64,000 bases of DNA from Oehlia diaphana (Eukaryota > Glomeromycota > Glomeromycetes > Glomerales > Glomeraceae): the NCBI GenBank assembly GCA_003833135.1, contig QZLH01000038.1, positions 165,677 to 229,676 on the forward strand. The letters are read 5' to 3'. Within the stretch, counting starts at the first letter, position 1; every line of letters starts with the position of its first letter. Positions 37,783-50,008 of this stretch are shown piece after piece. The notes below the pieces were generated by a model. It saw only the letters and a list, made by a program, of their open reading frames with translations, was not told where the DNA came from and did no database searches. The translations under genes were made by a program, and so were the position numbers.

Positions 37783-38735
37783 AATGCAGATACTAGAATA
37801 TGTAACAATTGTAACATCAATGTTAATCAGAATAATCAGATTTCTCAAGGCGTGATTTCTGTTTATATTATACGTAACTGTCAATGCTTGTATTACTTCT
37901 GAATTCTGATCATGAATTAATGAATTTGACTTCCCATTTTCTAATTCATCAAAAAAGGAATAAAATCCAAGTCACAATTCATCTTAATTTTAATTTTATG
38001 ATATTCAAAAAAAATATATATATATTTTGAAATTACAATATGTATTTTTTTACATTAATTATTTTTTTACATTAATAATGTTAATGTAAAATTTAAAAAT
38101 TTATAATTATTCATTGTTCTCAGTTTAAGCATGGCTATTTATTAGGTTTAAATGTTACATTTAAAGGTTAATTAAATTCAATTCGCACCTTCACTTTTTT
38201 TAAATTAAATAAAAATATAAAATGCATTTGTCTTCCGACCTTTTGTTAAAATCTACTAATATATTTATTTCGACATTTTCTTAACTCGCCCTTCTCTTTC
38301 TCCATTATTCAATAATCAATATCGCTTGCCATGTTTTATTGACAACTTTTTAACTACTCATGACGAAATCTACATCAAGATTATGTCATAGAGGATTAAC
38401 TAACACTCGTTTGTATAAAGAAAATGTGATTTGTTATTTTTTACGATCGGTAGCCAACAAATCTTTTAATGGTGTAATTAACAAATACTCGTGATAATTA
38501 TTTATGTCAGGCTATCATTTCTTTCGCTCTTATAACATGAAAAAAATATTTTGCCAATATTCTTTGTATTTTTCATCGCGTTTTTTCAGATAATTAAGTA
38601 TGGCCAAAATTTGTAATCGTAATGTTGGCCGACCTTGAATAATTCTGACCAAACCACAGAATTTGACATGATTAACTTTTATCACACGCATACTCACAAT
38701 CACTAATTGTGCGTCAGGTATCGGAAGTTAATTAA
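37783..38735. other. Gene-free AT-rich interval
   Basis: Nothing supportable between the Tc1-like element and the promoter of the F-box pseudogene. Confidence 0.5.
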
Positions 38736-38744
38736 TATAAATAG
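38736..38744 (+). promoter_or_regulatory. TATA box upstream of F-box pseudogene
   Basis: TATAAATAG lies 57 bases upstream of the ATG at 38801, followed by a pyrimidine-rich stretch (CCTCTCTTTTTCTTTTC). It has the same form as the boxes of the two paralogous kinases. Confidence 0.6.
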
Positions 38745-38800
38745 ACACAATAATAAAATGTGATACACAAATACCTCTCTTTTTCTTTTCAAATTACAAA

Positions 38801-40328
38801 ATGTCATGTTCAAAATTATTTTCTGGAGATTTGCCCGAATTAACTTATGAAGTTATAAAATATTTACAGAATGATCATTCAACTTTACATTCATGTATTT
38901 TAGTTAACAGATTTTGGTGTCGTTTAACGATTCCATTATTATGGGAAAATCCATTTTCTATTTCCACTAGAAAATATAAATTTATTATTGATATTTATTT
39001 ACATAATTCTAAAACAAAATTAAATGTATATAATATTAATAATAATTTATTACCTTCAAATAGTACATTATTCAATCATCTTAATTTTTTAAAATATTTG
39101 AATACATTTGAATTTATTACTTCTGTTAATGAATGGAAAATCTTAACCTTAAAAAATAAACATTTAAACAGTTCAATAAGTGATATATGTTTATTACTAT
39201 TTAAAATGTTTATTGAAAATGAAGTAAATTTACATACCCTTGAAATTGAGAACTCACTTGCTAATGAATATTCTAGTAGATATCTTGAATGTATTCTTGA
39301 GTTAATTTTACAAAATCCAAATTTCATTTACAATATTAGAAATTTAAAAACTTTATAGTATACGTTATGATAAAAATGATATGATCAAAGATCTTTTATC
39401 ACAAATAATTAATATACATCAAAATCTAAAAAAAATTTTCCTTGATTATAAATTTACCTTTATATCAATTATTATTTTTATCAAAAGATTATAATTTTTC
39501 AAATACTTTAAATACAATCATTTTCTATTTCATCGATCTTAAAGTAATAATAAATCAAGTAAAAGTATTTGAACAATTAAATGTTTTAGAATCTGTTCAT
39601 ATTGTTTATTGTTCATCTTTAAATGATAGTTTTATTCAACAAATTATTACTTTAACTAAACCATTTAAATTAAAATCTTTATTTATGGGCGAGATATTAC
39701 AAATTGAATCAATACAATTATTATTACAAAAATCTGGTGATTATTTAGAAAATATTGGATTTGGTTTTTGTATATCATTAGAACAGTTAATAGAATTAAT
39801 TACAAAATATTGTAAGAATATCAAATTCCTTGATTTAGGTACAATTAAAAATCCGATTATTTATCTAATAGTCAGTATAATTGAAAATATTAAACAAAAA
39901 CTTAATCATCTTACAATTCATATATTGGATGGTATGTGTTATTACTCGAATAAACATATCGAACATTGTTCAATTATATTGCAAAATTTAGGACAAGCTC
40001 TCCCTTCTAAATTAGAATACTTAAGTTTGACTCTTTTTATTAAAAACAGTGATTTTAAACATTCTTAGAAAATTCTCAAGATATTCTTATTAATAAATCG
40101 TTAATTGATCAAAGAGGTAGTTACGATAATTTACATTATATAAAGGAATATATTATGAAGAAAAAAAGAGTCACGTATTTGTCTATTAGGTTATTTAAAG
40201 GTCAAAGAGATTTGTATGATTTGAAAGATGAAGTGGAAGAATTTAAATTATATAATATTAGAGTTCGACGTTGGAATAATTTATTTTTTATTAGTAATAT
40301 TTATAATTTTTTAAAGGAAGTTGATTAA
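38801..40328 (+). pseudogene. F-box/LRR-like protein, several frameshifts
   Basis: The N-terminus is a clear F-box (LPELTYEVIKYLQND, LHSCILVNRFWCRLTIPLLWENPF), the Skp1-binding adaptor of SCF ubiquitin ligases. Leucine-rich repeat-like text characteristic of Rhizophagus F-box proteins follows (LNVLESVHIVYC, FIQQIITLTKPFKLKSLFMG, YCKNIKFLDL). Frame breaks: a stop after NLKTL at 39358 with continuation in another frame (IRYDKNDMIKDLLSQII); a return at about 39441; and a shift near 40050 before ENSQDILINKSLIDQRG, which runs to the stop at 40326-40328. The family is normally intronless. Either a young pseudogene or, since breaks lie in A/T runs, sequencing errors in a live gene. Confidence 0.85.
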
Positions 40329-41809
40329 TTATTATATAATATTTGACAACTGAATAATTAAAGTTGATTCATATCATTAATTATTGAGATATATTGAGAA
40401 ATTTTTTTACGTTATGTTTACGTTAAGATTTTGAATGCTAACGTTAACATTAAAGTTAACGTTAAAATGGTTTCTTTTTCCGGCATACCTGTATCTTGAA
40501 GGTTTTGGAATATATGAGGTGAACTTGAAACGTAATATCTCAGTAACTGTGACACGAAACCCGCACAATTTCTCACTTCCTCAACAAATATGAGATCCAG
40601 CCCTAAATTCAAGTTTTGAGTCATCAGATTTTAATTCATAATGCCAAATATAACCAGTGCTTTTATACAATAAAAGATTACTTGAATGGCGATTGATTAA
40701 ATTACTAAACACTATGGAAATAAATAAAAAGTTTGCAATGAGCATTTGGTTTTATTGGTAATAATATAATTATGACATACTGTATCAAACATGCAATATT
40801 CTGTCTCATCAATCATATTTACAATTATTGGACTATATCATATCGAAAATAAACAAATTTTTTTAAAAATATCATGACTAAAAAATTCAAAGCAAGTACT
40901 TGTAGTAGTATACTTCTATCCGAGATTAAAGGCCTTCTCAAGTACTTAATGGATCAGAAGAAAATTTTTATTAGTAAAATTGGTCAAATGAGTTTTATCA
41001 TTTCAAATATTCAATCAACTGCTACGAACCACCCTTGCATTTTTACTTTAAATTTAATTGTAATCATCTTCAATCACATTGAGGGAGACAATGATCATTT
41101 ATCACGTGGTTTATCGCTTACGCAACAAATTTATGATTGTTTTTCCAGGAAAAATATATCAAAAAGTTCAAATAGTTTTAGTTTTACATATCCTAATTCT
41201 GTCTTTATATGATCTAACTTTGAAAACCGTGATATTTGTATCACACCTCTCACGGATCCATTTACGGAAAATGTGAATAAAATAATTTGATAAATTCCGT
41301 GATATAAGGTCATTATTTCCGGAAATATGAGCCTTTTACGGAAAAAGTTGGAATATAAAAACGGATCGACTTTTTTACAGGGTAAAAGTTTTATATGTAA
41401 TAAAGGTTTGAAAAATCGTAAAAGCTTAGAATGTTCCTTTAGCATCAATTATAGCACAATCTCTTATACCGTATATAGAATCGAACGCGATTTCAATAAT
41501 ATTAATTCGCCATGCTTATTTTTTTTTTTTTATATTATAATTTATAGAATTTAAAATTTTATCATTATTATTTTTAAAGTTAGGTAAATTTTATTATTCA
41601 ATATTTGAGAGGGAACTGAGAGTATGTGACTTTTTAATTCCTTGCCAATAATATTTTATTTTTAATATCGTTAGAATTATTGTCCGGAGCGAAACGAAGG
41701 ACAATATATGTTGTAATGCCGTAATAATTTAGTAATTATGAGGCGTAGTATTATATTTAAAATTAGTGTATAAATTTTTTAGTATTTTATAATTGTATGA
41801 CATTATAAA
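40329..41809. other. Intergenic region with dispersed repeats
   Basis: No gene supported. Contains a TTAACGTTA-based short repeat at 40425-40470 and a less AT-rich block at 40475-40620. The inverted partner of the 18.6 kb repeat lies at about 41240-41390 (TTTACGGAAAATGTGAATAA, ATTTCCGGAAATATGAG). A GGAGCGAAACGAAGGACAAT repeat lies at 41695-41715. Confidence 0.45.
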
Positions 41810-42240
41810 TGTAACGTCCGGATGACGTAAAACTAATAAATGATAAGTCAGGTGATTAAGGAATCAGGTGATTAATTTATAGATCATGACGAAGATCTAA
41901 AATTGGTAGATTGAAGGTCAAATAGATGATGAAAGCTAAATATTATAACAAGTTCGAAAAATAACGAGTATTAAAAGTTGCAGATGAGTAAAAGGTAACA
42001 ATTATTAAAAAGGACATCATCCGATTTTGTTACAAGACACGAAGTAAAAAGGATGCGCAGTAAGTTTCAGTAAAACATAGTGTAAGGAAGTATCGGATCA
42101 TCTAACAGGTTACTATATACAAACAAATATAAATAGCAAAGAATTTGATCTTGTCAAAAATCAGGTTACGAATTTTTAGAATGATTTTGGAGAAATATTT
42201 AACCGATATTATTAAACCAAGGTTTTTACTTTAAATCATC
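41810..42240 (+). repeat. Possible solo LTR fragment
   Basis: Begins TGTAACGTCCGGATGACGTA and is less AT-rich than its flanks. It contains an internal TATAAATAG (42129-42137) followed by likely transcribed sequence, as expected for a Ty3-type long terminal repeat. No partner LTR, primer-binding site or pol domain is in the window and the 3' end is unclear, so this is tentative. Confidence 0.3.
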
Positions 42241-42345
42241 GGGGGTGATCATCACCGTTGGCCAGAGTTATCAATGTTTACCGGCACTATATTTTTTTAA
42301 TGCTGGTCGATTGTTATAATTTCAGTCACTGGTGATCATTACCCC
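42241..42345. mobile_element. Short inverted-repeat element, same family as the kinase-intron insertion
   Basis: Ends GGGGGTGATCATCACCGTTGG and, inverted, GGGGTAATGATCACCAGTGAC, with internal TTTACCGGCA and TGCTGGTC mirror pieces. No coding capacity. Confidence 0.6.
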
Positions 42346-42904
42346 AGTAATAGTTAGAAAAATTCTATTATTTTGTTAATACTTAATACTTAAGGTGGCA
42401 ACGTGATTTATCACGGGCTTAGGTATTGCACTATGAAAAAAAATCGACCACGTGAATTTCTCTGCCCGCCACGTGATCGTCACCCAATGAAATTTACAAC
42501 GGTTCCCGTTTCCTAGTTCTAGTTAAGTAAAGTGATATAATTTTACTTGATTTAAATCGTAAGTTACAAAAAAAAATTTTTTTAAATCAATTGTACTTTG
42601 AGATATCGAATAAATTATTAGTAAAAATATATCATACATTGAGCTTTTCAATAAGTAAAGAATTTGTTTACGATCGACACATAAAACCTTTAGTATTGTA
42701 TGTAGACTTGTAGATATTTAAATAAAAAATAGAATCTCTTTTGGGATGATAAATGTGTCAAGTTTCAAATTACATGTGTCACATGTTCATAACGTCGTGT
42801 CACGATTGTCACGTTATTGATTTCGACGAACTACTAAAATTATTTTTTTTTTTGCTGCATTGGGCATGCATGAATTTGTATCTTATTTCGTAACACAAAA
42901 TTTC
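42346..42904. other. Upstream region of the fusion kinase
   Basis: No gene. 42420-42510 is a copy of the dispersed repeat seen at 21970-22035. From about 42840 the sequence is shared with the promoter of the Sel1 kinase. Confidence 0.5.
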
Positions 42905-42913
42905 TATAAATAG
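42905..42913 (+). promoter_or_regulatory. TATA box of the kinase-RNF213 fusion
   Basis: TATAAATAG, 136 bases upstream of the ATG at 43049. It is preceded by TATCTTATTTCGTAACAC, as in the paralogous kinase at 30936. The extra distance is filled by duplicated AAAACTAACTACCGCAGTA units (42979-43019). Confidence 0.65.
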
Positions 42914-43048
42914 TACAAAAAATTTTTTTTCTCTCTTTTTTTATAAATATTTTCAACGTAAAATTAATTCTCCCACAGTAAAAACTAACTACCGCAGTAA
43001 AAACTAACTACCGCAGTAATAACAGTATCTAATAGCATTGAACTTAAA

Positions 43049-46000
43049 ATGACTGATAAATCAAACGAGTGGATTAATTGGATTGAAGAATCTATTGTGA
43101 AAAAACAAATTAAATATTATGACTATAACCATTTTAATAATATACAAGAAGTTGGTTTTGGAAGTTTTGGAAAAGTTTATCGTGCAAATTGGAAAAGTTC
43201 TCATAGTTATTTAGCATTGAAATCTTTTTATAATTTCGATGTCACGGCTAAAGAAATTGTTAACGAAGTAACTATTATATATTGTCTTAATAATATGTTA
43301 ACGTAAAATATGTTTCTAATTTATCATTTCTATTTTGGTTTAGCTTAAACTTCAGCGTGAAATTGATTTTCATGAAAATATAATTCGCTTTTATGGCATT
43401 ACAACAGGTATTATAAATATTTTAATCATTATTTTAATAAAATGAAAAAATCTAAACAATTTATTTTATTTTTTTTTTTTTCAAAAGAAAACCAGAACAA
43501 TTCAAAAAAATATTTTATAGTGATGGAATATGCTAATAATGGTACCCTTCGAAGCTATCTAAGTGGATGTTTTAAAAATCTTACTTGGAATGATAAATTA
43601 AATCTAGCATTTCAGTTAGCTAATGCTATATTAATCTTGCATGACGAAAATATTATGCATCGTGACTTGGTAGGTTATTTAGTTTTAATATTTTATTAAA
43701 TTATAGAGTTTGTAAAATTATGTACTGTACCTAATATTATCATTATTATCATTTTAATTAACAATAGCACTCTAATAACGTATTAGTTCACAAGGGTACC
43801 ATTAAATTAGCTGATTTTGGATTATCAAAAAGGGTTGAAGAATCATCCAATATTCAATCAAAATTATTTGGAATGGTTCCTTATATTGATCCACAAACAT
43901 TTGATAGACAAAGAGATAGTAACAACCAAATACAATTATATTCATTAAATAAAAAGAGTGATGTTTACAGTATTGGCATACTCTTGTGGGAAATATCTAG
44001 TGGGCGGCCACCTTTTTGTGAACCATATGATATTGGTTTGGCTATGGAAATATTACATGGTCTTAGAGAGAAACCCATTCTCAATACACCCGAAGATTAT
44101 ATAAAAATATATACTGGTAAATAAAAATAAATTTTAATTATATTCATAATAATTATATTTATTAATTGTAAGTCTATTTTATACTTAGATTGCTGGAATA
44201 AAGAACCAGATAATCGTCCAAATATCAACCAAGTTGTTGCAAAATTAAATGCAATTATTTTAAAAGAAAATATCCAATTATCAAGTGAAAAGCAGAATAT
44301 TGTTGAAACTCCTAAAAATATTATTAATAATTCATTGCATGGAGAAATGTCTCAACTTATTCAAAATTTTAATATTATGAACACAGAAGAAATGGATACT
44401 TCAATATCATCAGAGAATAATTTTGATATTATGATTAATAAATCATTATATGATATTATTACTTGTATTTATCCATTTGAAGAAATTTTGAAACAGGAAC
44501 TTTTATGGTGTTTATCGTGTATGAAATATCCGCCAAATGATATATCAGCCAATCATGTAAAGTAAGTATTTGTTTCTGTCGTTAAAGTTTTTTTTAAAAA
44601 AGAGTAATAACCCTTTCTCAATTTAGAATATTGAGTGAAAAAATATTAAAATCCTCAAAATTTATTGAATGTTTGAAAGAAAGAACTCTTGAATGGATTG
44701 AAGAAAAATCTAGAAGTGATCAGGAATACATAATCGCATTAAATGACCGTTCCTACACTTCATTTTCTTTAGCGTGTCAAGTTCATATTAGAACACTAGT
44801 TAGAAAACCAATAGCTCAAATTTTATGTGCCTTAGAGAGAATGTCTGCAACAACAACAATTTTTTATATCGAAAATGACGATGTATTGTTCAAATTTTGG
44901 CGACAAATTTTTATGAATAAGAAGATTGTCAAAATTGAAGATTTATCAGATCCAAAACCTGATGAATATATTATGGCATCAGATAGTCTATATGATCTTA
45001 AATTTCCTTTCTCATTATATTTTATAAAACAAATCGATAAGTTCAAAAGATATTATGATGAAGAAATAGCATTGTTACAACAGGACGAGGAAAGAATTGA
45101 TGGTGTAACTAATGAACCTTATGATTGGGTAATTGAGGATCATTTGAAAATTTTTAGAAATAATATTCTTACATTGATTCCACAATTAAGAGATTCCCCC
45201 CTTGAACGATTTCCTGAGTTATATTTTAATGACTTTGTTACCACTATTGCAGCAAATGATGGAGGAAGTAAAAATACAAAAATATTAACAATTATCTTGA
45301 AGATACTTATTGATGCTGATAAAGTTGATAAAGTGTATCAACCAATATTTCTTCACGCTTATTGGTGGAAAAATTCTACCGAAGTTTTAGCTCAATTACA
45401 ACTAGCTCTAATGACCCCAACAACAATTCAAAATATTGAAAGTCAGGGCACTGGTATTATCGGAAAAAGTTTCGAGAAATATCTCGTAAAAGAAGCGATA
45501 AAACTTATGTTACAGCGAATTTATGAAAATTCTGATGAAGTAACAAACCCTCATTTGATTGATAAATGGCAATATGACGTCACAAAAGTATTATCTCTTA
45601 CTAACAAGATAACGCAGGCGAAGAATTTACCAGATATTCAATTGTTACATATTGTAAATGATTTGGTCGCGACAAAGGTTATTCCTTTAGATGACATTAA
45701 AGAAATTGTTCAGCTCAGTCAAAGTTCGGATAAGCATGAAGTTCTTTCCGAGAAATTTATTAACACCGTACTCAATAAGTTAGATAAATTAGAGCAAAAT
45801 GAGAAAAATTTAATTCCAAAAAGATCATTTATCATGAGATGTCTTGGATTGATTCCGATTGAATCAGACGTTCGATTAAGCCTATACAAAAAATTATTCT
45901 CGAATGAACCTTTTTCATTGATGGGTGCAATCATCGAAAGAATCTTTCTTAAAGAAGATATAGAACAAGAGGATGTATTCTTTATATTAATCACAGACCC

Positions 46001-49000
46001 CGCAGAAGCTTTAAGGCGATCTGCTCGGTTAAATATTATCAATAAATGTTTTAATGATTTGGATACAAACATGGCTACTTTATGTTGCGATGTTATTGAG
46101 CAAACATTCTTTATGAATGATGAATTTCAAAATTTAGAACCCTTCTTTGGACCTGCTCTTGAAGCTTTATATAAACAAGAAGCGCCTGCATTGCAAAAAA
46201 TTACTTCTATCGCTTTCCTTAAAGAATTCGTTCGTAAATTCTGGGATAACTTTATTCAAGAAGATAAGAATAGACCTATTGCATACAATAAACTAGATGA
46301 AGAAGACTATATTGATAGTGGTGAATTAATCAATCAAATTAATACGTATATGAATATCGTACACCCTTTGGTTTATTCTTTCAAAATGTACTTTTTAAGA
46401 GATTTAAGCCAGAGAGATTTTTCAATTGATGATGTCAGAAAATTTTGTGAAGCTCAAAATAGAATTTTACCATGGATTGGAACTTTAAATTGGGAAGATA
46501 TTAAAGAAAGTCGTTTGACTTTTAACCCATACTGTATTTTACCTGAATATAATGAATTAGAAAAAGGCTTTATGATCTTTTATGATGTAGGCAATAAAGC
46601 ACCACCCTTCCAAGAATTTATACAAAACATTAAGAAAAAAACTACTTTGACAGCTAAATTATCTTTATTTGGACTTTTCTTTGTACGTCTTCACGCAATA
46701 AAAGCTTCAAGAGAATGGCGGCATCCAGAAACGCAATTCGCTGACTTCGTGATCAAAGAACTTGCTGGAATGAATAATTTCCCAGTATTATTTAAAACAA
46801 TCACAACAAAAATCTTGTCGAATAAGCAGCCTTTACTTCAAATTAATGATTCGAGAATTAATAATACTGATTTGATTTTAAAATCTGTTATTGCACATAT
46901 AATCGCATTTCATACATCAGTTGAACCGAATTCATCTCAACTAGCAATGTACTTACACAGAATACAAGATTGCCAGAATTTGTTTGTTTTAACATGTACT
47001 TCAGATTCAGAATCAGTGGTGTTAAATGCAGTCGCTGCCACAGAAAGTCAAGGAATTGTAAGATATGCTTGTAAATGTGGTATGAAATATATAGTCGCAA
47101 ATTGTGGTGCAGCTATGACTACTAGCACGTGTCCAGATTGTAGAAATACAATCGGTGGAATGAATCATAAAGCAGCAGAAGGAAACACTATACTCGATAG
47201 TAAACCATTTAATCAATTATCGGTAAACGATCAAACAGGATATATCGGAGAATCAGTTAATCTAACTTTGACTCATTCTGTTAGATCTTTACCACCTGCA
47301 TCATATCGTATTCTACATTTAATGGTTCATGCTCTTATTGGAGCATCTGCACCTCAACCTGCCCTTGCTTTTCTTAGGCAAAATAATCAAACTGCTACCG
47401 ATGCTGAAAGGTATTGTATGGATCATATTCGAAATGATTGGGTAATTCTCAAGAATCTTCTTAATTGTTCGGATGAGGTAAACTATAAACTTTTTCTTGT
47501 TATTTGTTCTGTCCTTTATATAAAATAATTAATAAGATTTTAATTTAATCTAGAATTTGGCGTTAATGTTTCATTCTCTAATTTCTTTAATGACGGAGAA
47601 GCCTCCGTTGCCGAATCAACAAATAAAATCATCTGCTGATCGCGAGAATTGGGAAACTGATTTCCATAGAAATTACATTGCTCCACAAATTAGAAATATA
47701 ATTGAAACGGCAACTAATTTTCGCATAAAATTAAACGCAATTTTAGCCAATAATGTGATTGAAGGTGAAATCAATCAAACTTTAGTTATGGATAAACAAT
47801 ATCGATTAGAGAATTTACCAGCTTTATGGAGAACAATTGGACTTGTTAGCTTCAAAAGCTTCCGTGCTTATTATATGTGTGATTTGGCAAATAACAGAAC
47901 CAATTATCCATTCCTCTCAATATTCTTCAAATATGCTGGACAATTAGAATTGCTAAACCATCTTTTGCCTATCGTTAAATTTGTTCAAGTTTTAAACTCA
48001 AAACTCGGTTATCAGCTAACAAGACAGAAGGCAAAAGAGATGTCCTTCAGACAATTTGTAGAGGATCAATCAAATGGAGGTGAAAATCGTGAAATTTTTG
48101 ATGGTCTAAGAACTGCATTTGATGACTTTTGTAAAGGTTGGAATAGAGTCTTACCTTTTGTAAACCGATATCAATGTCATGAACTTCCAAGTGAAAAACC
48201 GAATATGGCTTATAATCTTCCGATTGTTTTTGGTTTGATGGAACCAAAGGATACTGGAATCTTGTTATGTGCGATCTTAGATTTTTTAGTTGACTTACAA
48301 AATAATTTTTTAGAGGAAGTTATGTTAATGCCACCTGGAACTTGCAGGTCTCTCAAATTTTTAAATGAACCAACATTTAATACCGAACAAACAGTTTCAT
48401 CAACCTCAAAAATACAATCAGCAAAACCAAATACACCTAGTGGATATTACCTTCAATCTATGCGTATTGACCATGCTCATTCCGCAAATATCATAAACTT
48501 TAATTGGGATGACGAAATTCTAGCATATAGTCAAAGAAATTTAGCAGCTGCAAAAGGACAAGATATTATTTATGATTTAACAAAAATTGAAGCGGAATTG
48601 GCGAATATTCTGGTTTTCGAAAAAGTTTACATAGAAACTCAACCGGAATCTCAGTTATATTTAGAACCTTTTCCATATCATATGGAACTGTTCCAAGGAT
48701 GTATGAGAATTCTTAGTGATATAAAGAATTTAATAACTCAAGAGCCAATCCCAGCCGACAAAATGAACTTATTAGGTGTTTCTGGAATTTCCAGTTCATT
48801 TATGTTTCCGCAAGAATCAACTCTTGACAACGCAACAGAAAATTTATCATCATTGGAGTTTCTCCTATGTTTTGTTAAACGTACAGCGGTTAGAGATAAA
48901 GACATATCCATTAAGGATTATATTTCAAAATGGATGAAATTATCTTCATTATCTACACATGAAGGATTTTCTAAATTCTTAAATATCGATTTACGACTTA

Positions 49001-49551
49001 AACATTTAGTGGCTCTATACGAATTCGTTGAAGAACAAGTCGTCGATGTTAAAATTAAATATATTCATGAAAAATATAAGGAAGAACTTTCAGCAGATAT
49101 GAAGACGGCAATAATGAATTCTGTAGACTTTAAACAGCAAACTACAATGAAAATAGCTATACCAGCAGAAGCGTTTGCCTTAGCCCTAAAAAGGTTCATG
49201 TTCCGATTTTTAACTTTAGAGAATCAAAAAGAAAAGGAGCCACTATATGTTTATTTACAAGATAGTTCATTAAATTTATGGCCGTCCACAGTTCCAGAAA
49301 AACTTATTTATGAATTATTCCCAGAAAATTTATTGGTAGCTAATACATATGATGCTTACGATTTTACTATGAGAAGGCTTGAGGTGAGAAAATTCATTAG
49401 ATATAATTTATTTTTTAGATTTATTTTATTAATTTTCTTATTTTTGAATATTTTTTAGCAAACTTTTAGTCTAACAACCAATCAACGAACGAGACTTGTA
49501 ACTAACAGTGTTAACAGAGACACTAGAAGATTTAGATTTGACTACATGTAG
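43049..49551 (+). CDS. Fusion of a TKL-type kinase to the C-terminal E3 half of an RNF213-like protein
   Basis: Eight exons: 43049-43267, 43344-43407, 43488-43669, 43768-44116, 44189-44561, 44627-47477, 47554-49383 and 49459-49551; 1,986 residues with all phases consistent. Residues 1-about 300 are an intact kinase: GFGSFGKV 36-43, Lys58, HRDL 152-155 then HSNN, DFG 171-173, DVYSIGILLWE. The family linker (LHGEMSQLIQNF, SISSENNFD) switches inside exon 5, near 44442 (residue 356), to RNF213-like sequence. The rest matches the RNF213 E3 hinge/back, shell and core. It includes an RZ-type finger at about 1211-1243 (CKCG...CG...CPDC...IGG..H), the catalytic zinc module of human RNF213. No RING cysteine cluster and no AAA+ Walker motifs are present. 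Likely role: ubiquitin ligation coupled to kinase signalling, inferred. The fusion lies within one exon on continuous sequence, so it is not a gene-merging error. Confidence 0.88.
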
Positions 49552-50008
49552 AATCATTAGAATCATTACAATTTGCAAGATTTTCTTCTACAGTATTTTT
49601 ATTCATTGTTTTCAAATATTTCAAATTTTATTATTTATTCATATGAAAAAGGAATTTTCAAATACGTATTAATAATCGTCTATAGTTTTTTAATAAAATA
49701 AAAAAAAAAATGTACACGAGTGATACGTCATAAATCATGTGATCAATTTTATTATCAGTAAATGAATGTTTGGGTTGCCTGAAAATAAGTGAAATCTCAG
49801 TTAATATAAATAGATAAATAAATTCTAACGAATTTTTAAATAGAATAAATTGTGTTTACCTTACCACAGCAGGATATAGTTTGAATTGATTTTAACAGCC
49901 AATCATCTTTAATATGTTAAACTTTCAAAATTTAAAGTACAAACATTGTTATATGATACATAGCCTTTTTTAAAATCAAAATTAATAATAATATAAAAAA
50001 TAATTGAA
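49552..50008. other. Convergent spacer between the two RNF213-derived genes
   Basis: 457 bases, AT-rich. No remnant of an AAA+ module (no Walker A or B text) was found in either orientation. Confidence 0.6.

Noticed and set aside
40418..40624. 68-codon minus-strand frame ending in TLTL repeats
   Set aside because: The tail is a TTAACG short repeat and the rest lacks a domain; probably part of a dispersed repeat.
44189..44627. Kinase and RNF213 parts as two separate neighbouring genes
   Set aside because: Exon 5 contains both parts in one frame and splices in phase to exon 6; no stop or promoter lies between them.
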